DNA of 64,000 bases from Streptococcus sp. HMSC072G04. Its GTDB lineage: Bacteria; Bacillota; Bacilli; Lactobacillales; Streptococcaceae. The notes under the pieces are model-generated. The model saw only the letters and a list, made by a program, of their open reading frames with translations. It had not been told where the DNA came from and ran no database searches. This document shows, one piece after another, positions 26,258 through 34,742 of the stretch. The position numbers and the translations under genes were made by a program. The stretch covers positions 272,383 to 336,382 of the forward strand of contig NZ_KV812016.1 of NCBI RefSeq assembly GCF_001813295.1. Reading direction: 5' to 3'. How positions within the stretch are numbered: position 1 is the stretch's first letter; each line of letters starts with the position of its first letter.

Positions 26258-27184
26258 ATGACCATATCAATTGTAGTCCCATGTTTTAACGAAGAAGAAT
26301 CGATTCCATTGTTTTATCGAGAAATAGAACGTGTTCGGATGGAGATGGGAGAAAAGTTTGAATATATTTTTATAAATGATGGCTCCTCAGATAGTACGCT
26401 ATCCGTTCTTCGAAAGCTACATGTTACAGATTCAAATGTGCACTACCTTTCTTTTTCTCGAAATTTCGGAAAAGAGGCAGCACTGTATGCTGGACTTGAG
26501 CGTGCTAGTGGTGAATACGTGACCGTCATGGATGTGGACCTACAAGATCCTCCGGAATTATTGATTGAAATGAAGCAGAGGTTGGAGGAACAGCCAGATC
26601 TAGACTGTGTTGGAACGAGACGAGTAACCCGTGATGGGGAACCACCGATCCGCTCTTTCTTTGCGCGGACGTTTTATAAATTGATCAATCATATTAGTCA
26701 AGTAGAAATGGTCGATGGAGCGCGTGATTTCCGTTTGATGCGTCGTCCCATGGTCGATGCTATTATGGAGTTATCCGAGTACAATCGTTTCTCAAAAGGA
26801 ATTTTTGCTTGGGTAGGATTTGAGACAGAATACCTCGAATATAAAAATGTAGAGCGCGTGGCAGGAGAGACGTCCTGGAATTTTTGGTCCCTCTTTAAGT
26901 ATTCGATTGAAGGGATTGTCAATTTCTCGGATGCCCCACTAAATATTGCCTTTATTGGTGGACTATTATCTTGGATTTTGGCCTTTATCATGGTGATTCT
27001 GATTGTAATCCGCACCTTAGTCTTTGGGGATCCTACTTCAGGTTGGCCATCCCTTATGACAGTGATTCTTTTCCTGGGAGGGTTCCAATTATTGACCATT
27101 GGGATTTTAGGGAAATATATTGGTAAGATCTTCATGGAAACCAAGAAACGTCCAATCTATGTTATCAAAGAGAAAAGTGAGTAA
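26258..27184 (+). CDS. GT2 polyprenyl-phosphate glycosyltransferase (GtrB/CsbB-like)
   Basis: Predicted to move a sugar from a nucleotide donor to undecaprenyl phosphate on the inner face of the membrane. The 308 residues hold a GT-A domain (VVPCFNEEES, NDGSSDS, DxD in DVDLQDPPE, RDFRLMRR) and two C-terminal membrane helices (about 230-253 and 265-288), the GtrB/DPM1-type layout. AAGGAGAG precedes the ATG. It has its own promoter and terminator but sits beside rmlD, so it may charge a carrier for cell-wall polysaccharide or teichoic acid side chains. The sugar is unknown. Confidence 0.85.
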   Translation: MTISIVVPCFNEEESIPLFYREIERVRMEMGEKFEYIFINDGSSDSTLSVLRKLHVTDSNVHYLSFSRNFGKEAALYAGLERASGEYVTVMDVDLQDPPELLIEMKQRLEEQPDLDCVGTRRVTRDGEPPIRSFFARTFYKLINHISQVEMVDGARDFRLMRRPMVDAIMELSEYNRFSKGIFAWVGFETEYLEYKNVERVAGETSWNFWSLFKYSIEGIVNFSDAPLNIAFIGGLLSWILAFIMVILIVIRTLVFGDPTSGWPSLMTVILFLGGFQLLTIGILGKYIGKIFMETKKRPIYVIKEKSE

Positions 27185-27185
27185 A

Positions 27186-27209
27186 AAGCAGAAAACTTCT
27201 GCTTTTTTT
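27186..27209 (+). terminator. Terminator between the glycosyltransferase gene and rmlD
   Basis: AAGCAGAA/TTCTGCTT stem followed by a T-run. The T-run ends in the extended -10 of rmlD, so the terminator and the next promoter overlap. Confidence 0.75.
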
Positions 27210-27217
27210 GCTATAAT
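27209..27217 (+). promoter_or_regulatory. Extended -10 promoter of rmlD
   Basis: TGCTATAAT, 32 nt before the rmlD start. Confidence 0.65.
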
Positions 27218-27249
27218 GATAGGGAAAAAGCAATTGAAAGGAATTTAAC

Positions 27250-28101
27250 ATGATTTTAATTACAGGAGCGAATGGTCAACTTGGAACAGAGCTTCGCCAT
27301 TTGTTAGATGAACGAAATGAAGAATATGTAGCTGTTGATGTAGCTGAAATGGACATCACAAATGCAGAAAAAGTAGATGAGGTATTCGCAGAAGTGAAAC
27401 CAACCTTGGTTTATCACTGTGCTGCCTACACAGCTGTTGATGCTGCTGAAGATGAAGGAAAAGAGTTGGACTATGCCATCAATGTGACTGGTACAGAAAA
27501 TGTAGCAAAAGCGTCTGAAAAACATGGTGCAACCTTGGTTTATATCTCAACCGACTACGTTTTTGATGGGAAAAAACCGGTGGGACAAGAATGGGAAGTA
27601 GACGATCAACCAGATCCTCAAACAGAGTACGGTCGTACCAAACGTATGGGGGAAGAATTGGTTGAGAAGCATGTGTCTAACTTCTATATCATCCGAACAG
27701 CTTGGGTCTTTGGAAACTACGGTAAGAACTTTGTCTTCACGATGCAAAACCTTGCAAAGACTCACAAAACACTTACAGTCGTTAATGACCAACATGGTCG
27801 TCCAACCTGGACCCGTACTCTTGCAGAGTTTATGACTTATTTGGCTGAAAATCGTAAAGATTATGGTTATTACCACTTATCAAATGATGCAACAGAAGAT
27901 ACAACTTGGTATGACTTTGCAGTTGAAATCCTCAAAGATACTGATGTAGAAGTGAAGCCAGTGGATTCTAGCCAATTCCCAGCTAAGGCGAAACGCCCAC
28001 TGAACTCAACGATGAGCTTGGCTAAGGCTAAGGCCACAGGATTCGTCATTCCAACTTGGCAAGATGCCTTGAAAGAGTTCTATAAACAAGAAGTGAAATA
28101 A
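27250..28101 (+). CDS. rmlD: dTDP-4-dehydrorhamnose reductase RmlD
   Basis: Last step of dTDP-L-rhamnose synthesis, reducing dTDP-4-keto-rhamnose with NAD(P)H; called gacA in S. pyogenes. The 283-residue SDR protein has GANGQLGTEL for the cofactor, CAAYTAVDAAED, STDYVFDG and the catalytic YGRTK (YxxxK). Codon use and GC content look like the host core. rmlA, rmlB and rmlC are not in the window. It supplies the donor for RgpA, RgpB and RgpF downstream. Confidence 0.94.
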   Translation: MILITGANGQLGTELRHLLDERNEEYVAVDVAEMDITNAEKVDEVFAEVKPTLVYHCAAYTAVDAAEDEGKELDYAINVTGTENVAKASEKHGATLVYISTDYVFDGKKPVGQEWEVDDQPDPQTEYGRTKRMGEELVEKHVSNFYIIRTAWVFGNYGKNFVFTMQNLAKTHKTLTVVNDQHGRPTWTRTLAEFMTYLAENRKDYGYYHLSNDATEDTTWYDFAVEILKDTDVEVKPVDSSQFPAKAKRPLNSTMSLAKAKATGFVIPTWQDALKEFYKQEVK

Positions 28102-28110
28102 TTAAAGTGA

Positions 28111-28137
28111 AAAAGATGGTAGTAAGCCATCTTTTCA
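28111..28137 (+). terminator. Terminator after rmlD
   Basis: AAAAGATGG/CCATCTTTT stem with a short, imperfect T tail; probably leaky. Confidence 0.55.
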
Positions 28138-28156
28138 TTTGATTGAAAGGAGTGTT

Positions 28157-29191
28157 ATGAAAAAGAGGAATATCAATATTGATGTCTTAAAATGTATTGC
28201 TGTAATGTTTGTATTATGTGTTCATTTTTTTCTTCATACTAGTTATTATGGACGTTCTTTCAGCTTTAAAAGTATTTTCTATTCTTCTTTCATTTGGATA
28301 ATTTTTATGACTTGTGTTCCATTGTTTATCATGGTCACAGGTAGTTTAATGAAAGATAAGACCTATAGTAAAGCATATTTTCTAAAATTACTCCCAGTAC
28401 TTGGTATATATGTCTTAACAGCTTCAGTTTATACATTATTTGATAATAAGGCTTTTAATATAGAATATTTGGAAAAATTAGTTGTTAATATATTTACATT
28501 CAGTCATTATGCCTGGTATGTAAATATGTATATTGGTTTGTATCTATTGATTCCATTGTTAAATAGTGGTTATAAATCATTAAAAAATCAAAGAGCCCAA
28601 GGTTTAGTGATATTAATTCTGATTATTCTAACTGTTTTACCACCTACACTTTCATTAATAGACAATAATCAAAAGTTCATCATTATTCAACATCTAGTTC
28701 CCGACTATTGGAAGGGGATTTGGCCTATTACTTATTACTTTCTTGGGATATTTCTTGCTTCATTAACTAAAAAATGGAATATAAAAATGGTGTTTTTATC
28801 TATCATCATAGTTGATGTTTTAAGTATAGTTGGAATCGCAGGGGTGTCAGAAAAGAGTTTAGGGGTTGAATTCGCAGTTCTTCCTGTATTGTTTTTGTCT
28901 TCTTTAATTTATTATTTAGTATTACATCTACATATTGACGTAAAAAAAATATGTCTTCAAAAGATTATTTATTTTATCTCAAATAATACGCTATCAATCT
29001 ATCTGTTGTCTGTAATCGGAGATTACTACTGGTATCCTAAGATTATTGAAAGATGGGGAGATTTTTCAAACATATTGCCGAAGTTTCCTTTGATTGTATT
29101 TTTATTATTCTTGCAATCTATATTGATTACTTTTGTTTTGGTGCTTGGAACAAAAACTTCTCAGTATATTGTTGCTAAACTTTCAAAATGA
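28157..29191 (+). CDS. Acyltransferase family 3 membrane protein
   Basis: A 344-residue integral membrane protein with about ten helices, beginning MKKRNINIDVLKCIAVMFVL as in the OafA/WecH group. The conserved histidine lies in LCVHFFLHT. Such proteins O-acylate (often acetylate) polysaccharides or lipid intermediates. The ATG at 28157 follows AAAGGAG. GC content is low (15 of 60 bases at 28561-28620), marking the start of an AT-rich cassette. It probably decorates the rhamnose polysaccharide or its side chain; that is an inference from position. Confidence 0.82.
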   Translation: MKKRNINIDVLKCIAVMFVLCVHFFLHTSYYGRSFSFKSIFYSSFIWIIFMTCVPLFIMVTGSLMKDKTYSKAYFLKLLPVLGIYVLTASVYTLFDNKAFNIEYLEKLVVNIFTFSHYAWYVNMYIGLYLLIPLLNSGYKSLKNQRAQGLVILILIILTVLPPTLSLIDNNQKFIIIQHLVPDYWKGIWPITYYFLGIFLASLTKKWNIKMVFLSIIIVDVLSIVGIAGVSEKSLGVEFAVLPVLFLSSLIYYLVLHLHIDVKKICLQKIIYFISNNTLSIYLLSVIGDYYWYPKIIERWGDFSNILPKFPLIVFLLFLQSILITFVLVLGTKTSQYIVAKLSK

Positions 29192-29293
29192 ACTATTGGT
29201 AGAATTTTTTGATAAATGAAATAGATACTTATAAATTAATTTTAAAAATGGATTAAGAGTTATCTTTTTAATGATTTTTTTTAATATGGTTTA

Positions 29294-29302
29294 TGTTATA
29301 AT
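29294..29302 (+). promoter_or_regulatory. Extended -10 promoter inside the polysaccharide locus
   Basis: TGTTATAAT, 37 nt before the flippase start, in a 147-nt AT-rich gap. Confidence 0.55.
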
Positions 29303-29338
29303 AAAAGCAATATACTGATTGAAAGTGAGTTGTAATAC

Positions 29339-30592
29339 TTGGAAAATGTGACTCCCCAAAAGGTTTTTTTCTGGAATATTTTAGGAAGCATGTCTTCGGC
29401 AGCTGTTTCAGTTATTCTTCTTTTTATTGTTACACGTACTTTGAATAGTGCTTCAGCAGATATTTACAGTTTTGCCTATGCGATTGCAAACCTATTTGTT
29501 ATTGTTGCTAGTTTTCAGGTCAGAGATTTTCAGGCAACAGATATAAGAGAAAAGTATTCTTTTGATACCTATTTTGTTACGAGGATCATTTCAAATATTG
29601 CAATGGTTATTCTTTTAGTGACGTATCTCATTTTTAATCCGAATACGCATTCAAATGTTGGAATCATATTTTGGGTCTCTTTTTTCAGAGTCAGTGAAGC
29701 TTTATCAGATGTTTTTCAAGGATTATTTCAGCAGAAGGAACGTTTGGATATTGCTGGGAAGTCTCTCTTTCTGAGAAATACCTTATCAACAATTATATTT
29801 GCTCTAACTTTAGTTATCTCTAAAAATCTATTGTGGACTGTGATCGCACAAACCATCAGTTCATTTGTTTTTATTGGTCTATTTGATTATCCTAATTCAA
29901 AAGTCTTCCATCGCTTAAATCTTAATAGTGTTAGGTTGAGTAATATTATCAATGTATTGAAAGATTGCTTGCCTTTATTTATTAATGCTTTTTTGTTGGT
30001 CTCAATTTATAATCAGCCTAAATATGCTTTGAATGATATTTTTAATCAAGGTTTGATTGGAAATGGTGTTCAGAGGGATTTTAGTATTTTGTTTACACCA
30101 ATTTTTGCCATGAATCTTATGATTGTATTTCTTAGACCAATGATTACACAACTTGCAGTCTTTTTAGAAGAAAAGAAGATTTCTCATTTTGTCACTTACA
30201 AGAATAATCTCTTCAAGATTTTACTTGGTACGTGTACCTTCATTTTCCTTTTAGGTTTCTTTCTTGCAATTCCAGTTTTAAATATTGTATATGGGACAGA
30301 TCTAGGGCAATATAAAACAAGTTTTATAGTATTGCTACTTGGGGGGATAGCAAGTACATTTTCAACTGTATGTGATAACATTTTAACAGTATTTCGAAAG
30401 CAGCGCTATTTGGTAATTTCTTTTATTGTAGGATATATTGTGTCTCTCTTAACTGCTAAACCCTTAGTATCGAAATTTGAAATCTTTGGAGCCTCTCTAT
30501 CATTTCTTTGTTCAATGGTAGCTTGGTTAGTAGCTTCATTAGTCATTTATTTTATAACGAATCCATACACTTTTATTAGAAAGAATAAGTAA
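29339..30592 (+). CDS. Wzx-like polysaccharide/lipid-sugar flippase
   Basis: A 417-residue MATE/MOP-superfamily protein with about 12 helices, related to O-antigen and capsule flippases. The start is a TTG eight to ten bases after AAAGTGAG; no ATG lies in frame before the first helix. The locus also has the RgpC-RgpD exporter for the backbone, so this flippase more likely turns over an undecaprenyl-phosphate-sugar or side-chain intermediate, as proposed for GacK in S. pyogenes. The exact substrate is unknown. It is part of the AT-rich cassette. Confidence 0.8.
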   Translation: MENVTPQKVFFWNILGSMSSAAVSVILLFIVTRTLNSASADIYSFAYAIANLFVIVASFQVRDFQATDIREKYSFDTYFVTRIISNIAMVILLVTYLIFNPNTHSNVGIIFWVSFFRVSEALSDVFQGLFQQKERLDIAGKSLFLRNTLSTIIFALTLVISKNLLWTVIAQTISSFVFIGLFDYPNSKVFHRLNLNSVRLSNIINVLKDCLPLFINAFLLVSIYNQPKYALNDIFNQGLIGNGVQRDFSILFTPIFAMNLMIVFLRPMITQLAVFLEEKKISHFVTYKNNLFKILLGTCTFIFLLGFFLAIPVLNIVYGTDLGQYKTSFIVLLLGGIASTFSTVCDNILTVFRKQRYLVISFIVGYIVSLLTAKPLVSKFEIFGASLSFLCSMVAWLVASLVIYFITNPYTFIRKNK

Positions 30593-30593
30593 A

Positions 30594-31580
30594 ATGAAAT
30601 TTTCAATTGTGGTAGCTGCATATAATGTGGCAGAGTATTTAGAAGAATGTGTAGATAGTCTTGCAGATCAAAATTTCCCTAATTCTGAATATGAAGTTGT
30701 TATTGTTGATGATGGTTCTACAGATGGTCAAACAAGTAAACTTTGTGATGAACTATCATCTAAATATGAAGTTGTTAGAACCATTCACCAAGAAAATGGT
30801 GGATTATCTTCAGCGAGAAATACAGGAATAAAGCATTCTAAAGGTGAGTATTTGCTCTTTGTCGATGGTGATGATTTTTGGAGTACTAAGAATTTTCTTG
30901 AAAAGTTGTCCTTGAATATTGAAAAATATTGTAGTGATGTGGTGATTTTTTCATATGAAAAATATTATTCGAAAGCAGAAACTATTGGAGTAAGGTTTGA
31001 TAAAGCTCCGGTTTATGGAAAAATAGATACAAATATTTCCAAAATAGTCTCTACGGGACTTTTTACTGCACCTGCTTGGAATAAATGTGTAAAGAGGGCT
31101 TTATTCGAAAACGGGTTGGATTTTCCTGTTGGATTACTTTCAGAAGATTGTTTGTATTGTGCAGATGTATTAAAGAATATCAAATGCTATTCCGTTTTGA
31201 ACGAAATGTGCTATATGTATAGACAAAATAGACTAGGAAGCATCACAAATATTGTGAAAGAAAAAAATGTTCATGATATTTTAAAAAGTATCCATCTCGG
31301 CCTTATAGATATCGAAAAATATAATAAAGATATACGGAAAGGTTTGGATGTTTATTTTTCAATTTCGTATATTTCTATTTTGCCATATGTGAATCAGTAT
31401 ATTTCAAATCCAGAGATTAAACGATTATTATTTAAGTATCGTTACTTGTTAAAGTATTCTAGAATTTTAACTAACAAAGAATTTAAATTTACTGGGCTGG
31501 TTAGTCAAATGCTAGGTCTGAAAGTTTCAACTAAGTTATTTGCTTATTTATTAAAATTCTATAAGAAGTATCGAGGATAA
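30594..31580 (+). CDS. GT2 family glycosyltransferase
   Basis: A 328-residue enzyme with an N-terminal GT-A domain: SIVVAAYNVAEYLEECVDSL, VDDGSTDG, GGLSSARNTG and the DxD region FVDGDDFW. The C-terminal 120 residues are helical without clear membrane spans. It resembles EpsJ/capsule transferases. It begins one base after the flippase stop. Donor and acceptor are unknown; it probably adds a side-chain sugar. Confidence 0.82.
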   Translation: MKFSIVVAAYNVAEYLEECVDSLADQNFPNSEYEVVIVDDGSTDGQTSKLCDELSSKYEVVRTIHQENGGLSSARNTGIKHSKGEYLLFVDGDDFWSTKNFLEKLSLNIEKYCSDVVIFSYEKYYSKAETIGVRFDKAPVYGKIDTNISKIVSTGLFTAPAWNKCVKRALFENGLDFPVGLLSEDCLYCADVLKNIKCYSVLNEMCYMYRQNRLGSITNIVKEKNVHDILKSIHLGLIDIEKYNKDIRKGLDVYFSISYISILPYVNQYISNPEIKRLLFKYRYLLKYSRILTNKEFKFTGLVSQMLGLKVSTKLFAYLLKFYKKYRG

Positions 31581-31644
31581 ATTGAATTTTATAATTTTAT
31601 TAAAAGATTGATTGTGATAAAGAAATGTGCGAAAGGAGAAGTAG

Positions 31645-32361
31645 TTGAGAGTTTTAATGATAATTCCTGCCTACAATGAGGAGGAAAGTATTTTCGACAC
31701 GGTATCAAGTATCTTGAATTACCGGAAGAAAGTTGATTTTGATTTGGACTATGTTGTGATCAATGACGGATCAACAGATAAGACAAAACAAATTCTGGAA
31801 GATAATCATTTTAACGCTGTTCATCTTGTGATGAATCTTGGGATTGGCGGTGCGGTTCAAACAGGATATAAATATGCACTAGAGCATGATTATGATGTAG
31901 CGGTTCAATTTGATGGCGATGGTCAGCATGATATTGAATCCTTATCAGATTTGCTAGAACCAATTCGAAAAAATGAAGCAGACTTAGTAATTGGTTCTCG
32001 TTTTGTTGGTGATGTTAAGTCGGAATTTCAAACGACTTTTATGAGACGTTTTGGTATTGGCGTTATTTCCAATCTGATTAAATGGACAACAGGACAAAGA
32101 GTTTTAGATACGACATCAGGCTATCGTTTAGCTGATAAAGCTGTTATCCAACAATTTGCTAGACGTTACCCAATCAAGTATCCAGAGCCTGAAACAATTG
32201 TTCACATTTTGAAACGTAAATATAATGTTGTGGAAAAACCTGCTAATATGTTTGAACGTACTGGCGGAGTGTCCTCCATCACCCCCATCAAGTCTATTCG
32301 TTATATGATTGAAGTATGTTCATCCATTTTAATCGCAGCCTTTATGAGGGAGAGTGAATAA
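31645..32361 (+). CDS. GT2 polyprenyl-phosphate-sugar synthase (GacI-like)
   Basis: A 238-residue DPM1-like transferase: MIIPAYNEEESI, VINDGSTDKT, NLGIGGAVQTG, DxD in QFDGDGQHD, and DTTSGYRLADK. Starts at a TTG five bases after AAAGGAGAAG. It is followed with a one-base overlap by a DUF2304 membrane protein, the same pairing as gacI-gacJ, where GacI makes GlcNAc-phosphate-undecaprenol and GacJ stimulates it. The gene order supports a GacI-type role, but the sugar carried here cannot be read from the sequence. Confidence 0.82.
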   Translation: MRVLMIIPAYNEEESIFDTVSSILNYRKKVDFDLDYVVINDGSTDKTKQILEDNHFNAVHLVMNLGIGGAVQTGYKYALEHDYDVAVQFDGDGQHDIESLSDLLEPIRKNEADLVIGSRFVGDVKSEFQTTFMRRFGIGVISNLIKWTTGQRVLDTTSGYRLADKAVIQQFARRYPIKYPEPETIVHILKRKYNVVEKPANMFERTGGVSSITPIKSIRYMIEVCSSILIAAFMRESE

Positions 32362-32717
32362 TGTCAGTATTATCTATAGTTATGTTGGTAGCTTCAATCT
32401 TTTTCCTTTATCTAGTCATTAGAAATATCAACAAAAATAATATCTTATTTGAACAAGCATTCATGTGGATTGTAATCAGTTTTGTCATGATTATTATTTC
32501 CATTTTCGATGTTATTCCTGGTTATTTTGCTGGTTTACTTGGATTTGAATTGACTTCGAATTTTTTATTGTCGCTTGCTATATTTTTCTTGTTGGTTATT
32601 GCTTTTTTACAAACTATGACTTTGTCAAAACAAAAAGAGCAGATGAAGCATTTAGTTCAAGAGTTGTCTATTCTAAAAAGTCATATAGAAACGAAAGAGG
32701 GAAATGATGAACAATAA
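32361..32717 (+). CDS. DUF2304 small membrane protein (GacJ-like)
   Basis: A 118-residue protein with three membrane helices (about 2-20, 34-52 and 65-88) and a charged coiled-coil tail ending KEGNDEQ. Its start codon shares a base with the stop of the GacI-like gene, so translation is coupled. From its position and layout it should form a complex with that transferase, as GacJ does in S. pyogenes. Confidence 0.8.
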   Translation: MSVLSIVMLVASIFFLYLVIRNINKNNILFEQAFMWIVISFVMIIISIFDVIPGYFAGLLGFELTSNFLLSLAIFFLLVIAFLQTMTLSKQKEQMKHLVQELSILKSHIETKEGNDEQ

Positions 32718-33483
32718 TCACACTTGGGTGATTTGTGCTTATGGAGAAAGCGAATACTTAGAAGCTTGTATTCAATCTTTGAAGAATCAAACTCTCCAAT
32801 CACAGATTATCTGTTACAGTTCAACACCACTGGATTCGATCAAGGAACTTTGTCAGCGTTATGCTATTCCATTTTACACCAAGCAAGGTGGTGGGATTGG
32901 TAAGGATTGGAACAATGCCATGTCTTTTGTAGAGACGAAATATGCTACCATTGCCCATCAGGATGATTATTATGAACCGGACTATGCTCAGAAAGTTTTG
33001 GCTAAGATGGAAAAAAATCAAGATGTGTTGATTGGGTATTCTGATTATTTTGAAGAAAAAGACGGCCATAAAATTCCTGCGAATACAAATCTGAAGATCA
33101 AAACCTTGATGTTAAAAACCATGAATCTTTTTCCTGCTAGTCACTTTTGGCGAAACCGTGTGATGGCTTTTGGGAATCCGATTTGTTGTCCAGCTGTTAC
33201 CTATAATCGTGAAAATTTGAAGAATTTCTATTTTGATGAAGGAATGAGAGTGAGTTTGGATTGGTACGCATGGTATAAGATCAGCGAGTATAAAGGTCGT
33301 TTTGCTTATGTATCTGACAAGCTCATGTGCCACCGTATCCATGGAGAGTCTGAAACATCAAAAACCATTGCAGACAATACGCGTAGTAAAGAAGATCTAT
33401 ACATGTATGAACTCTTCTGGCCTAAATGGATGGCCAAGTTGTTGATGAGACAATATGTGAAGAGTCAAAATTCGAATAATTAG
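32704..33483 (+). CDS. GT2 family glycosyltransferase
   Basis: A 259-residue enzyme with a GT-A domain: WVICAYGESEYLEACIQSLKN, IAHQDDYYEPDY (DxD position) and RVSLDWYAWYKISEY. It overlaps the DUF2304 gene by 14 nt. Start may be 32704 or the adjacent ATG at 32707. It closes the first AT-rich cassette; composition here moves back toward the host average. Likely a side-chain transferase. Confidence 0.82.
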   Translation: MMNNNHTWVICAYGESEYLEACIQSLKNQTLQSQIICYSSTPLDSIKELCQRYAIPFYTKQGGGIGKDWNNAMSFVETKYATIAHQDDYYEPDYAQKVLAKMEKNQDVLIGYSDYFEEKDGHKIPANTNLKIKTLMLKTMNLFPASHFWRNRVMAFGNPICCPAVTYNRENLKNFYFDEGMRVSLDWYAWYKISEYKGRFAYVSDKLMCHRIHGESETSKTIADNTRSKEDLYMYELFWPKWMAKLLMRQYVKSQNSNN

Positions 33484-33496
33484 AAGTTTTTATAAT

Positions 33497-33522
33497 AAGC
33501 GGCTCTAAAGGGTCGCTTTTCT
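33497..33522 (+). terminator. Weak terminator before rgpA
   Basis: AAGCG/CGCTT stem with inner partial pairing and a TTTT tail. Confidence 0.45.
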
Positions 33523-33550
33523 GTTTGTATTAGGCAAAAAGCCTAGAAAA

Positions 33551-33559
33551 TGGTATAAT
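33551..33559 (+). promoter_or_regulatory. Extended -10 promoter of the rgpA-rgpF operon
   Basis: TGGTATAAT, 34 nt before the rgpA start. It would let the backbone genes be expressed independently of the upstream cassette. Confidence 0.6.
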
Positions 33560-33593
33560 TGAATAGACTGTGAATGATTTGAAAGGGAACTCT

Positions 33594-34742
33594 ATGCAAC
33601 ATGTTTTTATTATCGGAAGTCGTGGGCTTCCGGCTCAATATGGCGGTTTTGAGACTTTTGTGGACCAATTGGTTTCGCATCAAGTGTCTTCAGATATCCA
33701 ATACCATGTTGCCTGCCTTTCTAATGATCAAGCTTATCAACATTTTGACTACAAGGGTGTCGATTGTTATACGATTAAAGCCCCTAAGCTTGGGCCTGCG
33801 CGTGTCATTGCCTATGATATGATGGCCATCAACTACGCTTTGAAGCTTATTAAGAAACAAGGAATTGAACAGCCGATTTTTTATGTCTTGGGCAATACAA
33901 TCGGAGCCTTTGTGGCGCCTTTTGCGCGTAAGATCCATAAGATGGGTGGTCGATTCTATATCAATCCAGATGGACTGGAGTGGAAGAGGGCTAAGTGGGC
34001 TAAACCGATCCAAGCCTATCTCAAGTATTCTGAAAAGATCATGACGCGCCATGCTGATCTGGTAATTTCAGACAACCCTGGTATTGAGTCCTATATCAAG
34101 GAAGCCTACCCTTGGTCTAAGACGACCTATATTGCCTATGGAACGGACTTATCTCCGACCAGCCTAAACAGTCAGGATAGGAAGGCCCGAGAATTCTATC
34201 ACAAGTGGCAGACTCAAGAGAAAAACTATTACTTAATTTTGGGCCGCTTTGTCCCAGAAAATAATTATGAGACCGCCATTCGTGAATTTATGACCTCTTC
34301 AACCAAGCGGGATTTGGTGATTATTTGTAACCAGGAAGGCAATCCTTATTTTGAGGAGCTCCGAGCTCGAACTGGATTTGATCAGGATCCTCGTGTTAAG
34401 TTTGTAGGAACGGTTTATGATCAAGACCTTTTGAAGTATATCCGTAAAGGAGCCTTTGCCTATATCCATGGTCATGAAGTGGGCGGGACCAATCCTGGTC
34501 TCCTAGAGGCTCTTGCCCAGACGGATCTGAATTTAGTTTTAGGGGTCTCCTTTAACCAAACGGTCGCTAAGGACACGGCTCAATATTGGACTAAAGAAAC
34601 TGGGAATTTGGCACATTTGATTGATCAGGTTGATTCTTTAGAAGATGTATCTGAATGGGGTCAACGAGCCAAGGCCAATATGAAACAAAACTTTACCTGG
34701 GAAAAAATTGTAGGTGAGTACGAGGAATTATTCTTATCATGA
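33594..34742 (+). CDS. rgpA: Rhamnosyltransferase RgpA (GacB-type)
   Basis: A GT4-family enzyme with an N-terminal DUF1972 domain: IIGSRGLPAQYGGFETFVD, then GHEVGGTNPGLLEALAQ in the donor-binding half. The 382 residues fit RgpA. By comparison with GacB it should add the first rhamnose to GlcNAc-PP-undecaprenol and so prime the backbone. The ATG at 33594 follows AAAGGGAA; an upstream in-frame start at 33570 lacks a ribosome site. It overlaps rgpB by 4 nt (ATGA). Confidence 0.9.
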   Translation: MQHVFIIGSRGLPAQYGGFETFVDQLVSHQVSSDIQYHVACLSNDQAYQHFDYKGVDCYTIKAPKLGPARVIAYDMMAINYALKLIKKQGIEQPIFYVLGNTIGAFVAPFARKIHKMGGRFYINPDGLEWKRAKWAKPIQAYLKYSEKIMTRHADLVISDNPGIESYIKEAYPWSKTTYIAYGTDLSPTSLNSQDRKAREFYHKWQTQEKNYYLILGRFVPENNYETAIREFMTSSTKRDLVIICNQEGNPYFEELRARTGFDQDPRVKFVGTVYDQDLLKYIRKGAFAYIHGHEVGGTNPGLLEALAQTDLNLVLGVSFNQTVAKDTAQYWTKETGNLAHLIDQVDSLEDVSEWGQRAKANMKQNFTWEKIVGEYEELFLS

